In this document: positions 43,070-54,079 of the stretch, in pieces
Position numbering within the stretch: the first letter of the stretch is position 1
Layout of the letters: each line of letters begins with the position of its first letter
Assembly: GCA_035610365.1 (NCBI GenBank)
Contig: CM069434.1
Location: 123,746,895 to 123,810,894 of the forward strand
Direction of reading: 5' to 3'
DNA length: 64,000 nucleotides
DNA from: Aquatica leii
Lineage: Eukaryota; Arthropoda; Insecta; Coleoptera; Lampyridae
Program-made: the position numbers and the translations under genes
Notes under the pieces: model-generated
Told to the model about the DNA's origin: nothing
Seen by the model: only the letters and a program-made list of their open reading frames with translations
Databases searched by the model: none

Positions 43070-43867
43070 AAGCATTGATACTACAAGAACACGTAGGTAA
43101 TCGTCTTCCAAGCAGTTTCAATAGCGGCAGTTAACTATTTGCGGTTCATGTCGATGAAATTGACACCCTGTTGTTTCTAGATGGTACGAACAACTTGACC
43201 TCAAACGTTTTTTATTGTATTGAAATCAAGGATTTTTGCTGGTTATGGCAACACGTTCAGGTTATTTTGCTGTACCTAGTTTTGCCTCAAATTGGATGTA
43301 TGTATTAGAGCATTATCATTAAAAAATAAACAAAATTAATAATAACAGTTAAAAAGACTATAACTACCTTATTTTCTGAGTAACTGCCAAATTATTATTC
43401 GACGTGCATATTGTAATAGTGGAGAAATTAAGATAACCTTAATTATTAAGGAAGTTCACCTGTTGAATGTTGTACCCGTTCTCCAGATACAATATTTGGA
43501 TAAAAAGCTGCATAACGTTGTTTAAAATACTTAAGTAGCCTTCTGTATTAAGACGACCCTCAATCACTCAATAACGCTTGGGCTATGGGAACTCACCCAA
43601 CCCTATACATTTACTGAAAAGTGTCCGCTATACTTTGTGCAACTTGTGTAATTAACTCCATAACGACTTCTTGGAGGTCGAAGTACGTCATTTGAACTTT
43701 TAAACGTTTTTTCGTCGCTAAAAACAACACGTTTTGCAAATTTCAGACGCTTTCTTTTATTGTTTTCGCAAAAACAAATTTTTTGCTGTTTGATACTTTA
43801 GTATTCAAGCCTCTTTTAGTCTTACTTGCGCGGTTAACTGGCATCCCAAAAATTTGATGTCGGCTAG
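43070..43867 (-). pseudogene. Mariner-like transposase, catalytic part
   Basis: The minus strand reads RKRLKFAKRVVFSDEKTFKS, RPPRSRYGVNY, GHFSVNV*GWVSS, then a DNALIHTSNLRQN segment and NLNVLP*PAKILDFNTIKNV. These are the catalytic blocks of a mariner/Tc1 transposase with D at SDEK and at the QHDNA-type block. Several stops and shifts are present. It breaks off exactly at the CTAG target of the Gag-integrase element; its N-terminal half resumes at 49598. Confidence 0.75.
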
Positions 43868-44888
43868 TATAACGTATAAACTTACTTAACATAAAATAAA
43901 CGCATAACACAAAAATGAATGCACCAGGCTAGCTCACAAAAATATTTATTTAAAACACATTATAAACAAACTACATAAGAGCATTGAGAATTTTCATATT
44001 TATTTAATTAGAGTCGTGGGAATTCTTACGTTACTTAAGATTAATAATTTTCAATTTGATAAACACAAAAATTTTATAAGTTGGACGCCACAATATTTTT
44101 TATATATGAATGGTTAAATATTGAAACCAAAACAAAACTTAAAACTAATAATTACAGATTATGTACATACGTGTCCTTGAAGGTTTTTTATAACTTACGA
44201 ATCGCGCAGCTTCTTATTTAAGGTGTGGTCATGACTCATTGAATGATGCAATATGATGCAATTTCCGTAAATCGTATATTTTCTCTTTCACGAAGATTTG
44301 ATTGATATCTTGCCTTTGAAATCAATAAAATTGATAATTGTAGATCGTAATTTCCATAATCGCAGACGTATAAAGATCGAAATCGTACTCATAAGACTTT
44401 CATACTTAAAAACATCGTATAAGAACGAAACCAAAAATCCGGAACAAAGAAAAAACTGAAACGTAAATCGCGATGAATTACACAATTCGGATCAAAACAA
44501 AAATTGACTTACCCCTTCAAATTTACGGGTTTTTATTCTATTTTTCGTAAATACAACAAAATGCAAGTGCTACAAACAAACGCAGAGCTACAAACAAATG
44601 CGGACGCTACAACGAACGCCGGCTTAAGTAAATTTCACCAGTAGGGCAAAAATTCACAAACACAAATTAAATAAGTGGTAATTCCACTTTTTGCAGCACG
44701 AAAAAAATGTCTGCGTCACCTCATTGCTAAACGTAAGATGGAGGAGGGGTGACTTCGTACTTAAGAAGAAGGCTCAAAACGCATGTCCCATGCGTCAAAT
44801 GCTTGCGCAAAAGAATTTACATGACAGTGAATACAAAAATGTTAACCAAAATCAAACGTATTCAAACGTAAAAAATGTACACGTTACA
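43868..44888 (-). repeat. 3' LTR of the Gag-integrase element
   Basis: About 99% identical by eye to 48575-49597. The element-3' end reads ...CGTTATA next to CTAG, two bases shorter than the 5' LTR end (...CGTTATACA), consistent with loss of one AC. Confidence 0.9.
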
Positions 44889-45507
44889 CTCGCTACTTAG
44901 TCAAAAATAAAAAAAACAAACAAAAAAAACGATTAGTTGTCGGATAAGAATTTGAAATCGGAAACGGATGTATCAATAAGACTAACTTCACAAGTATCGG
45001 AATCATACGAAACAATCGGAACAGAAAAACTCTCGAATCATACATACAACAAACATTCTCAAACATCAATTTATGGGAGGCCTCCTTTCAAAGTAAAAAC
45101 ATACTAAGTGAGTCCTAAAGATACCATAACAAAAGAAGAACATAACAGATGATCGAATACCAACTTTCAAAAATATTTATCGTAAAGGAACTTTCGAAGC
45201 GTAACGAATAACAAAATAACTCAGATAAACAAATAACCTTCAATACACGGTTTTCTTCTAACACTAGAGCAGAACTGTACAAATAAAAATAACGTTAACT
45301 TAAGATCACTATAGTCTGACACATTTGATAATAGGCAATTTAAGGAGAGGGAACTTCTGAGCTTCACGGGATCCACTCATAATGTTATACACCCACAACT
45401 AAACAACTACCTAAAAATACAAATAGACAAACACAAACAATCGTTAAATCAACTTACTTAATATAAAAAGAACTTATTTACAGTGGACTAATAACTATAC
45501 AGAATAT

Positions 45508-46900
45508 TTATTGTTCAGAAGAATCACAATATTTTTCCTTCAAATCTTTAACATGGAAGTTTCCAAGGTTGTTACCGTTCATATCTTCCAATTGGTAAAC
45601 CAACTGAGAGAGAATCTTAATAACTCTACATGGAATGTACTTAGGGGCGAGTTTTTTAGAAAAACCTCGAGAAGCGTCGGACAACACAAAATTACGCTTC
45701 CATACAATATCACCAACAGAGAAGTTTATCGGACGTTTACGTAGATTATAATATTTAGCATTATTTTCATATGCTTTATGAAGACGAACTTTCACATCAT
45801 CATACAATTCAAGTAATTGGGCCAATTCACGGGACCAAAACAACTTTTTAGCGATTTCTAAGGGTTCATTGGGGTTCACAGGAGCGTAAAAATCACCAGT
45901 GGGAGGAACATGACGTCCGAAAACTAAAAATGCGGGAGAGACTCCAGTAGCATCATGACATGCTAGACGAATAGCTTGAGCAATGTCAAATATATGCTTA
46001 TCCCATTCACGATGAGAATCTTTTATATAAGACGAAATAGCAGTAACGAGTACACGATTTACTCTTTCCGTAGGGTTTACTTGTGGATGATATCTCGCAT
46101 TCATCCAAACTTTTTGAACTTTTTGGGAATCCAAAAATGTACGAAATTCTTTCGAAACGAATTGCGAACCATTATCGAACATAACAATTTGAGGAACACC
46201 AAAAATCGAAAAGACTTGTTCTTTCAAAAACTTAATCATAAGCTTCGTAGTAGCCGTACGTAAAGGTTGAACTAAAACATACTTAGTGAACCAATCTGTA
46301 ACAACAAAAAGATACTGATTGCCTTTTTTAGATCTAGGCAATGGTCCTAGAAGATCCATGCTAACTAGATGGAAAGGGAAACTAACTATTTTTTCCTTAC
46401 CCATCAGACCTGGACGACTAACATTTGTACTCTTTTGACTAGCACACATTTTACATTTCCTAACGTATTTACTAATAGTATGACGCATTTTAGGCCAATA
46501 ATAAAATTCAGAAATTCGTAACAAAGTTTTGTTCACACCAAAATGTGCTGCTGTCGAATCATCATGACAACGTTGCAAAATTTGTTCTCTATTCACAGTA
46601 GGAACTACTAATTTCCAATCAGGTATATTAGACTCTAAAGGATATACAGACGGTATGAATTTGTACAAATGATCACCTTCAACTTTAAAATAAGGGTACT
46701 CATCAGGGAAAGTCTTAACTTTATCAATCATATTCAAATACCACTCATCAGGACTAAATGAGTCTATTTCAACAATCGAAACAGACGTAGATGACATAAA
46801 CAACTTAACTTTATTTAACCAAACATTCCATTCTTCAGTAGACGTACGAATTTTATTTACTGACGGAAAGTATTTTTTTCTTTCGGCTGGTTGTGTTTGC
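45508..46900 (-). CDS. Integrase-only Pol of the Gag-integrase element
   Basis: The minus frame is open from 47028, but its first ~45 codons overlap gag, so Pol proper starts around 46900. Numbering from 47028: a zinc-binding HHCC region (H155, H162, C192, C195) and the DDE core (SMDLLGPL D225, MFDNGSQF D285, VNPTERVNR E321). D285 to E321 has D35E spacing. A C-terminal SH3-like tail follows (VGDIVWKRNF, KYIPCRVIKI). The whole integrase is intact, yet no protease, reverse transcriptase or RNase H sequence precedes it. It could integrate DNA made by a related element's RT. Confidence 0.88.
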
Positions 46901-48233
46901 TTTTTGGAGAAAAACTTTGATTGGTTGAACTTTTTGGTATCGCCCCGGATTTGGTATTGACGTAAACGGATCGACTTTGAGTTGGAACGATACCACTCAA
47001 CTCGTTTTTTGGGTTGCAAGTAGGACAAGTAGTTCGATAATAATCCTTCTTACCACATCCAAAACAAAATATTGATGCCGGTTTTGGGCATTGTCTATGC
47101 ATATGACCTTGATAACCACAGTTAAAGCATTTCTTAACATTCAAATCAGAATTATTCACAGATGACACAATATCAAACGAATTACGTAAACCAACATAAG
47201 CTAAATCTGGTTCTAACAAAACTGAACGTTTCTGTGGAGGCGGATGGTATTTATCAATACGTGACTTGACATCTTGAACTTTACGACATAATTCTTTCAA
47301 ACGATCCAAAGTGTCGACATCATGTAAACTAACACGTTCGGAAAAATAAGGGTTCAAATTTCTTAAAATTTGATCAATAATTTCGGATTCAGAAGGCTGG
47401 GTTTCTAAACGACGGTACAAAACTTCAACTGACATAATGTAAAAGAAAACATCTTCATGCGGACCTTGTGTTCTATTTCGAATTTCATTTAATAAATCAT
47501 ACTCGTAATTAGACGGAAGGAAATCTCTTTTAAGACACTTGACTAAATCAGACCAATTGCTAACTTTATGTTTAATACTACGGTACCATAACAAACCATT
47601 ATCAGAAAATAAATCGTTAGCAGAAATGAATAATTCTTGTTCAGAAACATGTCGAGATTCACAATAATCTTCAATTTTTTCTAAAAATGACATAACACTC
47701 TCTTTTCCTTTATTTCCAGAAAATTTTATACCCCATTTATAAACTGGTACTGACCTAACTGTAGATTGTTGTACATAAGAATTGTTCGAAGGCATAGCAG
47801 ACATATTAAGTTTACTTAAATCATTTTCAATTTGTGACTCAGAATGTTCAATAAGAAGACCTTGCAAAGTTAACAACTGCGTATTAAAATCATTTTTCTT
47901 CGAAATTTGTTCCTTACCAGAAGGTTTCAATAGATTAATTCTATTTTCTAAATGCAAAAGACGAGTATTAACACGAGTACAAACCAAAGAAGTAACATTT
48001 TCAGAATTCAGTAAATCCCAAAGATCAGTTAAAGATTCTTCTATTTGAGAAACATTCTTATCGTAATCATCATAAGGTTGAATAAACGAAACAGAAGGTC
48101 CATTACGTTCCTTGCGTAATTGTCCACGCAATTGAGCTCTACGTAACATTTGATTATCCTGTGGTTGTAAACCACGACACAAAAGTTCAAAAATAATTTC
48201 ATTACTCTTCAAATGATTTGGTTCCATTTTCAA
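46857..48233 (-). CDS. gag: Gag of the Gag-integrase element
   Basis: 458 residues from the ATG at 48233. A coiled-coil-like middle (LLHLENRINLLKPSGKEQ) is followed by a capsid-like region (YKWGIKFSGNKGKESVMSFL, LKRDFLPSNYEYDLLNEI). The nucleocapsid has a good knuckle, CFNCGYQGHMHRQC, and a second, CFGCGKKDYYRTTC, in which His is replaced by Tyr. It ends in a basic tail and overlaps the pol frame by about 170 nt in another phase. Full length and open. Confidence 0.88.
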   Translation of the reverse strand: MKMEPNHLKSNEIIFELLCRGLQPQDNQMLRRAQLRGQLRKERNGPSVSFIQPYDDYDKNVSQIEESLTDLWDLLNSENVTSLVCTRVNTRLLHLENRINLLKPSGKEQISKKNDFNTQLLTLQGLLIEHSESQIENDLSKLNMSAMPSNNSYVQQSTVRSVPVYKWGIKFSGNKGKESVMSFLEKIEDYCESRHVSEQELFISANDLFSDNGLLWYRSIKHKVSNWSDLVKCLKRDFLPSNYEYDLLNEIRNRTQGPHEDVFFYIMSVEVLYRRLETQPSESEIIDQILRNLNPYFSERVSLHDVDTLDRLKELCRKVQDVKSRIDKYHPPPQKRSVLLEPDLAYVGLRNSFDIVSSVNNSDLNVKKCFNCGYQGHMHRQCPKPASIFCFGCGKKDYYRTTCPTCNPKNELSGIVPTQSRSVYVNTKSGAIPKSSTNQSFSPKSKHNQPKEKNTFRQ

Positions 48234-48544
48234 AAATTCAAAATATCAAAACAAAATGTTGAATTCGTACACAGAAAACAATTCAAAATCACAAACTTAA
48301 TCGTACAACAATGTAAAAAACAAAATCAGAAACAAAGTCAAGATCAATCATATCAAACGTATTAATTCGAATCGTATCGTATCGTAAACTTGAGTTGAAT
48401 CGTATTTTACCTTCATCGAACAATTGATAAACCTTACATAACACATTAACATAGTTATAATACACAAAATATAAACAAATCATAATACATAAAACACAAA
48501 AATACAAACAAATCAAATCAAAATTTCAGTAACGTTAGCATTTT

Positions 48545-48574
48545 CTCTGGCCTACACGATAGGTCGCCAAAATA
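48545..48574 (-). other. Primer-binding region of the Gag-integrase element
   Basis: The minus strand next to the 5' LTR reads TATTTTGGCGACCTATCGTG, with the TGGCGACC start usual for gypsy primer sites, displaced a few bases from the LTR end. Confidence 0.5.
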
Positions 48575-49597
48575 TGTATAACGTATAAACTTACTTAACA
48601 TAAAATAAACGCATAACACAAAAATGAATGCACCAGGCTAGCTCACAAAAATATATATTTAAAACACATTATAAACAAACTACATAAGAGCATTGAGAAT
48701 TTTCATATTTATTTAATTAGAGTCGTGGGAATTCTTACGTTACTTAAGATTAATAATTTTCAATTTGATAAACACAAAAATTTTATAAGTTGGACGCCAC
48801 AATATTTTTTATATATGAATGGTTAAATATTGAAACCAAAACAAAACTTAAAACTAATAATTACAGATTATGTACATACGTGTCCTTGAAGGTTTTTTAT
48901 AACTTACGAATCGCGCAGCTTCTTATTTAAGGTGTGGTCATGACTCATTGAATGATGCAATATGATGCAATTTCCGTAAATCGTATATTTTCTCTTTCAC
49001 GAAGATTTGATTGATATCTTGCCTTTGAAATCAATAAAATTGATAATTGTAGATCGTAATTTCCATAATCGCAGACGTATAAAGATCGAAATCGTACTCA
49101 TAAGACTTTCATACTTAAAAACATCGTATAAGAACGAAACCAAAAATCCGGAACAAAGAAAAAACTGAAACGTAAATTGCGATGAATTACACAATTCGGA
49201 TCAAAACAAAAATTGACTTACCCCTTCAAATTTACGGGTTTTTATTCTATTTTTCGTAAATACAACAAAATGCAAGTGCTACAAACAAACGCAGAGCTAC
49301 AAACAAATGCGGACGCTACAACGAACGCCGGATTAAGTAAATTTCACCATTAGGGCAAAAATTCACAAACACAAATTAAATAAGTGGTAATTCCACTTTT
49401 TGCAGCACGAAAAAAATGTCTGTTTCACCTCATTGCTAAACGTAAGATGGAGGAGGGGTGACTTCGTACTTAAGAAAAAGGCTCAAAACGCATGTCCCAT
49501 GCGTCAAATGCTTGCGCAAAAGAATTTACATGACAGTGAATACAAAAATGTTAACCAAAATCAGACGTATTCAAACGTAAAAAATGTACACGTTACA
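48575..49597 (-). repeat. 5' LTR of the Gag-integrase element (1023 bp)
   Basis: Read on the minus strand it starts TGTAACGTG at 49597 and ends CGTTATACA at 48575. Confidence 0.9.
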
Positions 49598-49860
49598 CTA
49601 GAACATTTCGGAAAATTGTAAAAGAATTTAAGTAACATATGCTAGTAACGCCGCATCCTGGGCTATTGCAGACGTTCTTCGTCTGCTATTCCCGATGGTC
49701 CGGTTTATCCTGTGATCGTGATACTACTAAACTCTAAAACGTTCCACAGTAGTCTGTGAAATCATAAACATTCGAGGAATTGCTCAAACACTAAGATTGT
49801 GCGCTAATGCCTCGATGATTTCAGCCTTCAAATCAACACTCGTAGGTGCAAGCATTATCA
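49598..49860 (-). pseudogene. Mariner-like transposase, N-terminal HTH part
   Basis: The minus strand reads LKAEIIEALAHNLSV*AIPR then MFMISQTTVERFRV, a helix-turn-helix; then RRRTSAIAQDAALLAYVT and, at the border, FRNVL in a shifted frame. The sense continues in 43867 and below when the LTR element and one CTAG are removed. Frameshifts and two stops are visible. Confidence 0.65.
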
Positions 49861-50204
49861 ACAACAAATAGCTTTCTAAACAAACTTACTAACTTGTTTC
49901 TATATTTTTACTAAATTATAAATTAAATTAAAAAGTGCAATTACTATTGCAATAATTAAGGATTGCGATAATTCACATTCACAATTCACATATAATAAAT
50001 AATAGACCGACTAGGTTAAATTTTGTGACTACAACAGCGACTTGAAAAATATATAAACAGTAAATAAATATAAAAATAAAATACTTCATTGTTCTTAACT
50101 TACATTCTTGAAAAATACAATCAGAACAATTATTTATCATATCATAATAAAGCAGGATATGGGTGACAGGAAAATACAAATTTTTTGTTTATTATATTAG
50201 GGAT
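49861..50204. other. AT-rich interval
   Basis: Probably mariner 5' non-coding sequence; no terminus recognised. Confidence 0.35.
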
Positions 50205-50850
50205 GAAAAAACGTAACGTGGAAATGCAATGACACATAAAGTTTGATTTATTTATTCTTACAAAGATTATACGCGTTTAAATCTATACGTATTAACATTC
50301 AAATAAATGTTTTATTTTTCTACTAGTGTCGCAAAAACAATTTATTGTATTAACGTAATCTAAAAATATTGTTAAACTAAAAAGTACAGAAAAAAGCTAA
50401 ATGCGCAAACATGCATTTGTATAAAAATGCAGCAAATATCTTTTTTGACACAAAGTTATTCTACTGTTTTTATAAGTATTTATAAGTGTGGTGTGTTAGC
50501 AATTATTTAAAACGTTTATTATAATTGCTTTTTTTGACATTTCTATTCAAAAGAGAAATAGCACTTTTATTTACATACGAAAATATTTTGTATGTAATAA
50601 AATACAGATTACAGTTCCAAATTATTCAAATATAAGAATATATTGATTTTTTAGTTTTTGCAGATAAACAATTTGACCTTCTGGTATGGTCAATGTTTAT
50701 TATATATCTAATTTGAATTTCTTGAATAGCATCGCAAAGGGCTACGAATGAATGCCGATCACATTCGCTAACAAACCTAGTTTACTTCGCTACTATTTCA
50801 TTCGAACTAACCAAGATGTTTCGTTTATTGTTTAGTTGAGTGTACATCCG
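50205..50850. repeat. Repeat copy B with empty BEL/Pao site
   Basis: Reverse-oriented relative of the repeat at 32695-32987 plus 38990-39190. The BEL target ATTGC appears once, as GCAAT at 50499-50503, with both flanks matching across the junction. Ends GTTTAGTTGAGTGTAC. No coding content seen. Confidence 0.85.
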
Positions 50851-50939
50851 AAGCCAACTTTAAAAATAATTTTATAAATTTTTATTTGCCAAAGATGTAC
50901 TTACCGTAAACAAAATACCAGGTCAATGACAACTGGCTG

Positions 50940-51640
50940 TAGAATATCTTTTCGGCGGTATATCACGCCGTCATGACGACTTTCCATCTTTTGGGCTTAG
51001 TTCGTGCTGACTATTTTTTTGTTTACCTCTAACTCTACGTCATAAAACGGCACGCTTAGAGTGGTGTAATTAAAAGTTGCAATGGAAAGAAGAATGCAAT
51101 GGAAAACGAGTAGTTTTTACTGACGTATCTCGATTCTGTTTATGGGCCCATGATGGTTGCCGCCGATGGTTAAAAGACGTACCGTAGAAAAAAGAGGCAT
51201 GCAGTTTTTTGTAGAACGGCATACAGCTCTTAGTCAAGGTGTGATGGTATGGGAAGCTATTTTCCATAGAAATAGCAACTCTAGTAATTATTCAAGGAAC
51301 GCTAAATGCAATCATTACATCAGTGACGTGCTGAAACCAATGTTAGTTCCATATAATCGCATTTTTCAGCAAGATAATGCGCGGCCACATACCGCTAAGA
51401 TTACTACAGTATTAAATGCTAATGTTGATTGTCTTTCACTGCCTTCTCATTTGAAAAACTTATCACTAATCGAACACGTGTGGAATATGGTATGACGCAG
51501 GATCAATAATTTACAACCACCTTTAAACAGTGTAGATGTTTTACAACAACAGATCTTAGTAGCCTGTCAGTCAACACAAGCTACGATTAATTCGCTTATT
51601 TTAAGTATTCATAGTTAAACGTGTAAGAAACGTAGGAAGA
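50940..51640 (+). pseudogene. Tc1-like transposase remnant
   Basis: Frames give FTDVSRFCLWAHDGCRRWLK (second frame), then from 51157 KRRTVEKRGMQFFVERHTAL, GVMVWEAIF, the catalytic-block IFQQDNARPHTAK, LPSHLKNLSLIEHVWNMV, and degenerate C-terminal sequence to about 51640. The D in FTDVSRF, the D of QQDNARPH and the E of IEHVW correspond to the Tc1 DDE triad. There is a frameshift near 51150 and a stop after WNMV, so it is inactive. Confidence 0.8.
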
Positions 51641-51797
51641 GCAATGCATTCTTAGTGTTTGCACACTGTTGCAATAGTTATATTTTCTTGAAATGTTTAT
51701 CGTTTTTAGTACGAATAAAATACGCATGTTTACTAAAAATTTTATTGAAATTTATATACGTTTACTGGGAGTTCATTTAGTTTTGGCAGACAGTATA

Positions 51798-52687
51798 CAG
51801 GACGTCAATTTTAAAACTTTCAACGCAAATATCTCAAAAAATATAATAGTTAAAAAATTGTAATTTGGCATAAGTAGATGAAACTATCACTACCATACTT
51901 TAATCAGAAAGTGAATCACTTTCTAGGTGCTCCATAACTGCAATTGCAATGACATGACTCTTTTTGTGATACCTCAAATCAAAAGTCTTATTGAGTAGTA
52001 TTCAACTGCACAAAAACATTATTTAACAAGTGGGGAGTATCACATAACATTTCTGTCATTCTCTTGCAAAAGTGAATTTTTTTATCTGAGTCGTCCTTGC
52101 ATAACTCCAGGAGAATTTGTATTTTCTATGGGTGAAAATAATTAAATTTAAGGATCTCACATAGAGCTTCATGAAAAATTTCTGTTATTGATCGACCTTG
52201 GCGTAGAGACAGGATTTGTAACAAAATGTCTTAGACTTCCATTTATGTCTTTCATTGAATACTCTTCCTTGAAGCTTTGGAATTAGTTGTTTGATAGTAT
52301 TCTGACTTTTTACAGGGTTCATTTTGTTAAAAGCTGCAGCAGTCTTTAATGCACAACGATTTTCGGAACCATAAATAAATACTACCTGAAATCTTTTAGC
52401 CAAATTGTAAATCATGTCGATTTTTAAAAACATTTTTATCGTGCTTTTTACACATTCCAATTTGCAACAGTTCAGAATTTTTAAATATAATAAAACGCCT
52501 AGAAAACTCAATAAATTAATTGATATAATACAACTCTATTCCAAGAAAAACTGGGCTGTGGGGTGTTTAAGCTGGTTCACCTCTTAATTGCAGGATGATG
52601 ATTCTAGTTCCCCGTAAATACAACTTTCCAACTATGTGTTTTATTGTTTGACATATTTGTACTGAAAGTTTTCAAATTGACGTCCTG
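51798..52687. mobile_element. 890-bp TIR element at a TA target
   Basis: The left end CAGGACGTCAATTTTAAAAC matches the reverse complement of the right end (GTTTTCAAATTGACGTCCTG) at 19 of 20 bases. Similarity continues to about 45 bp. TA flanks each side (51796-51797, 52688-52689). It looks like a Tc1/mariner-group element, mostly decayed inside. Confidence 0.8.
52185..52511 (-). pseudogene. DUF4817-type N-terminal transposase fragment
   Basis: Within the 890-bp TIR element, the minus strand reads FQVVFIYGSENRCALKTAAA then FNKMNP...NTIKQLIPKLQ, similar to the DUF4817 helix-turn-helix region found at the start of arthropod Tc3/mariner-like proteins. No catalytic domain remains. Confidence 0.5.
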
Positions 52688-52689
52688 TA

Positions 52690-53209
52690 TGTTACATACT
52701 TATATACATAAAAATGCTTGTTACTAAAAATTCGTAAGTGATAAGCAATTTGTGTTTTGAAATTAGTTGCCGAAGTACATTTAAAACTCCTAAAAATTTC
52801 CATATTACAAAATGTGTGTTTAACAGTGGTAGTTTATTTTTACTACATAGCCTAGTAGGTTTTTTTTTGTATTATATATGATAGTACCGAGATACCAAAT
52901 CCAACTTTTCGACCTCGGCGACCTTCCGTATTATGCAACTTTTTTCACGTTTGGCCACTTTTGACCCAAAAAGCAGCATTTTTTAATAAAGAACAATTGT
53001 AATCATTCTAAAAGCTTATTAAATTTTCTACAATTTAAGACCAAATTAGTTACTATAGGCCTAAGACTGTCCGAAATATGGCTCTTCAATTTTCGTCAAA
53101 TTTTCCATCAATGTTAGTTTTTGGGTCAAATCGTAAAAATAAGAATAGAATAAAATTTATTCATTACAATAAAAGCAATTTTTTTAATAAAAAAAATGTA
53201 TCCTAAGAG
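52690..53209. other. Interval without recognised features
   Basis: AT-rich, with a repeated TTTTGGGTCAAA-type phrase (about 52965 and 53115), but nothing assignable. Confidence 0.35.
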
Positions 53210-54075
53210 GTTTATATTGTCATAAGAAATTGCTAGAAAATATGAAGGATTATGTTCAAGATACTCTTCACCTTCTGTGTCTATGTTCGGTGTTCTGTAT
53301 TTTTTCAGCCTGATCAATTTCGTTATCTGGAGGGTTGTTAGTATGTACAAGCAGTCTATCTAGCTCATCGCTATCTAGTAGGTCATCCAACTTGGAACTA
53401 CCCATGTCAACAAGGATATCTAGTCGATTGTTGCAGGACTGTCTATTGCATTGGCCATATACAATAGAACGCTTCAAGCTTGTTTTTCTGCAGCTACATG
53501 ATTTGCCACATATTTAATTTGCAGATCATCTGCATGAGGTGTGAAGGTACAGCATCTCTCGACTTCATTCTTGGGAAAAGGTCGTATGCTGTTAGAAATT
53601 CAAACAGATCGATATCCATACCAATCCATTTCTACATCTGGTGATAGCTACTAAGTGAGTGGAACCTGGCAACATCTTGAGTGGGAGGCAGCCTGACAAC
53701 GTTGAAGTTTGTCGTGGTTGCAGCCTTTGCAAAGAGCTAATAGCGCTGGTCATTGAAGCTTTTAATTTCCAGCATACAGTGCAATAAGAATTTGTTTTCC
53801 TGCATCGGCTACGTCATCAGATGTGACATGCGAGTTGGAAAAAACTGTTAATTTCTCCTCAAGGTCTGGATTCTTTTGAATTACTACGAGTAGCTTGTCT
53901 TTTCCTTGACCAAAAAAACAGGAAGTAGAATCACATCCACTGAAGGCATGGGTGAAAAGAAAGAGACGACGGTCAAAAGAAGTTGAGGTGGTTGAGTAAG
54001 AAAATATCTGGCGTTTTACCTCTTCCACACTTCCGAAAGTAGATGCTACTGTGTCTGGAGCTTGTGAAACCATTG
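53210..54075 (-). pseudogene. Cys-rich repeated protein family (SGCDSTS), broken
   Basis: The minus strand from 54073 reads VSQAPDTVASTFGSVEEVKR, FTHAFSGCDSTSCFFGQGK, DDVADAGKQILIALYAG. In other frames it has RLPPTQDVARFHSL near 53690 and a Cys cluster CGKSCSCRKTSL...GQCNRQSCNN near 53450-53510. I recognise this order (HAFSGCDTTS, LPPT..A..HS, CxCRK) from a multicopy uncharacterised arthropod protein, probably transposon-borne. I do not know its function. At least two frameshifts break it. Confidence 0.5.
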
Positions 54076-54079
54076 AGGA

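Larger units (their letters stand above)
43868..49597 (-). mobile_element. Ty3/gypsy derivative with only Gag and integrase
   Basis: LTRs of about 1.02 kb (43868-44888 and 48575-49597) differ at roughly eight positions plus a 2-bp loss at the 3' terminus. CTAG is duplicated on both sides (43864-43867, 49598-49601). The 3.7-kb interior codes Gag and integrase only; protease, RT and RNase H are absent. It is inserted in a mariner gene, whose frame resumes across the duplication. Confidence 0.9.

Noticed and set aside
44691-44900. Short frame in the Gag-integrase LTR, repeated at 49400
   Set aside because: It is LTR sequence duplicated by definition; no protein similarity.
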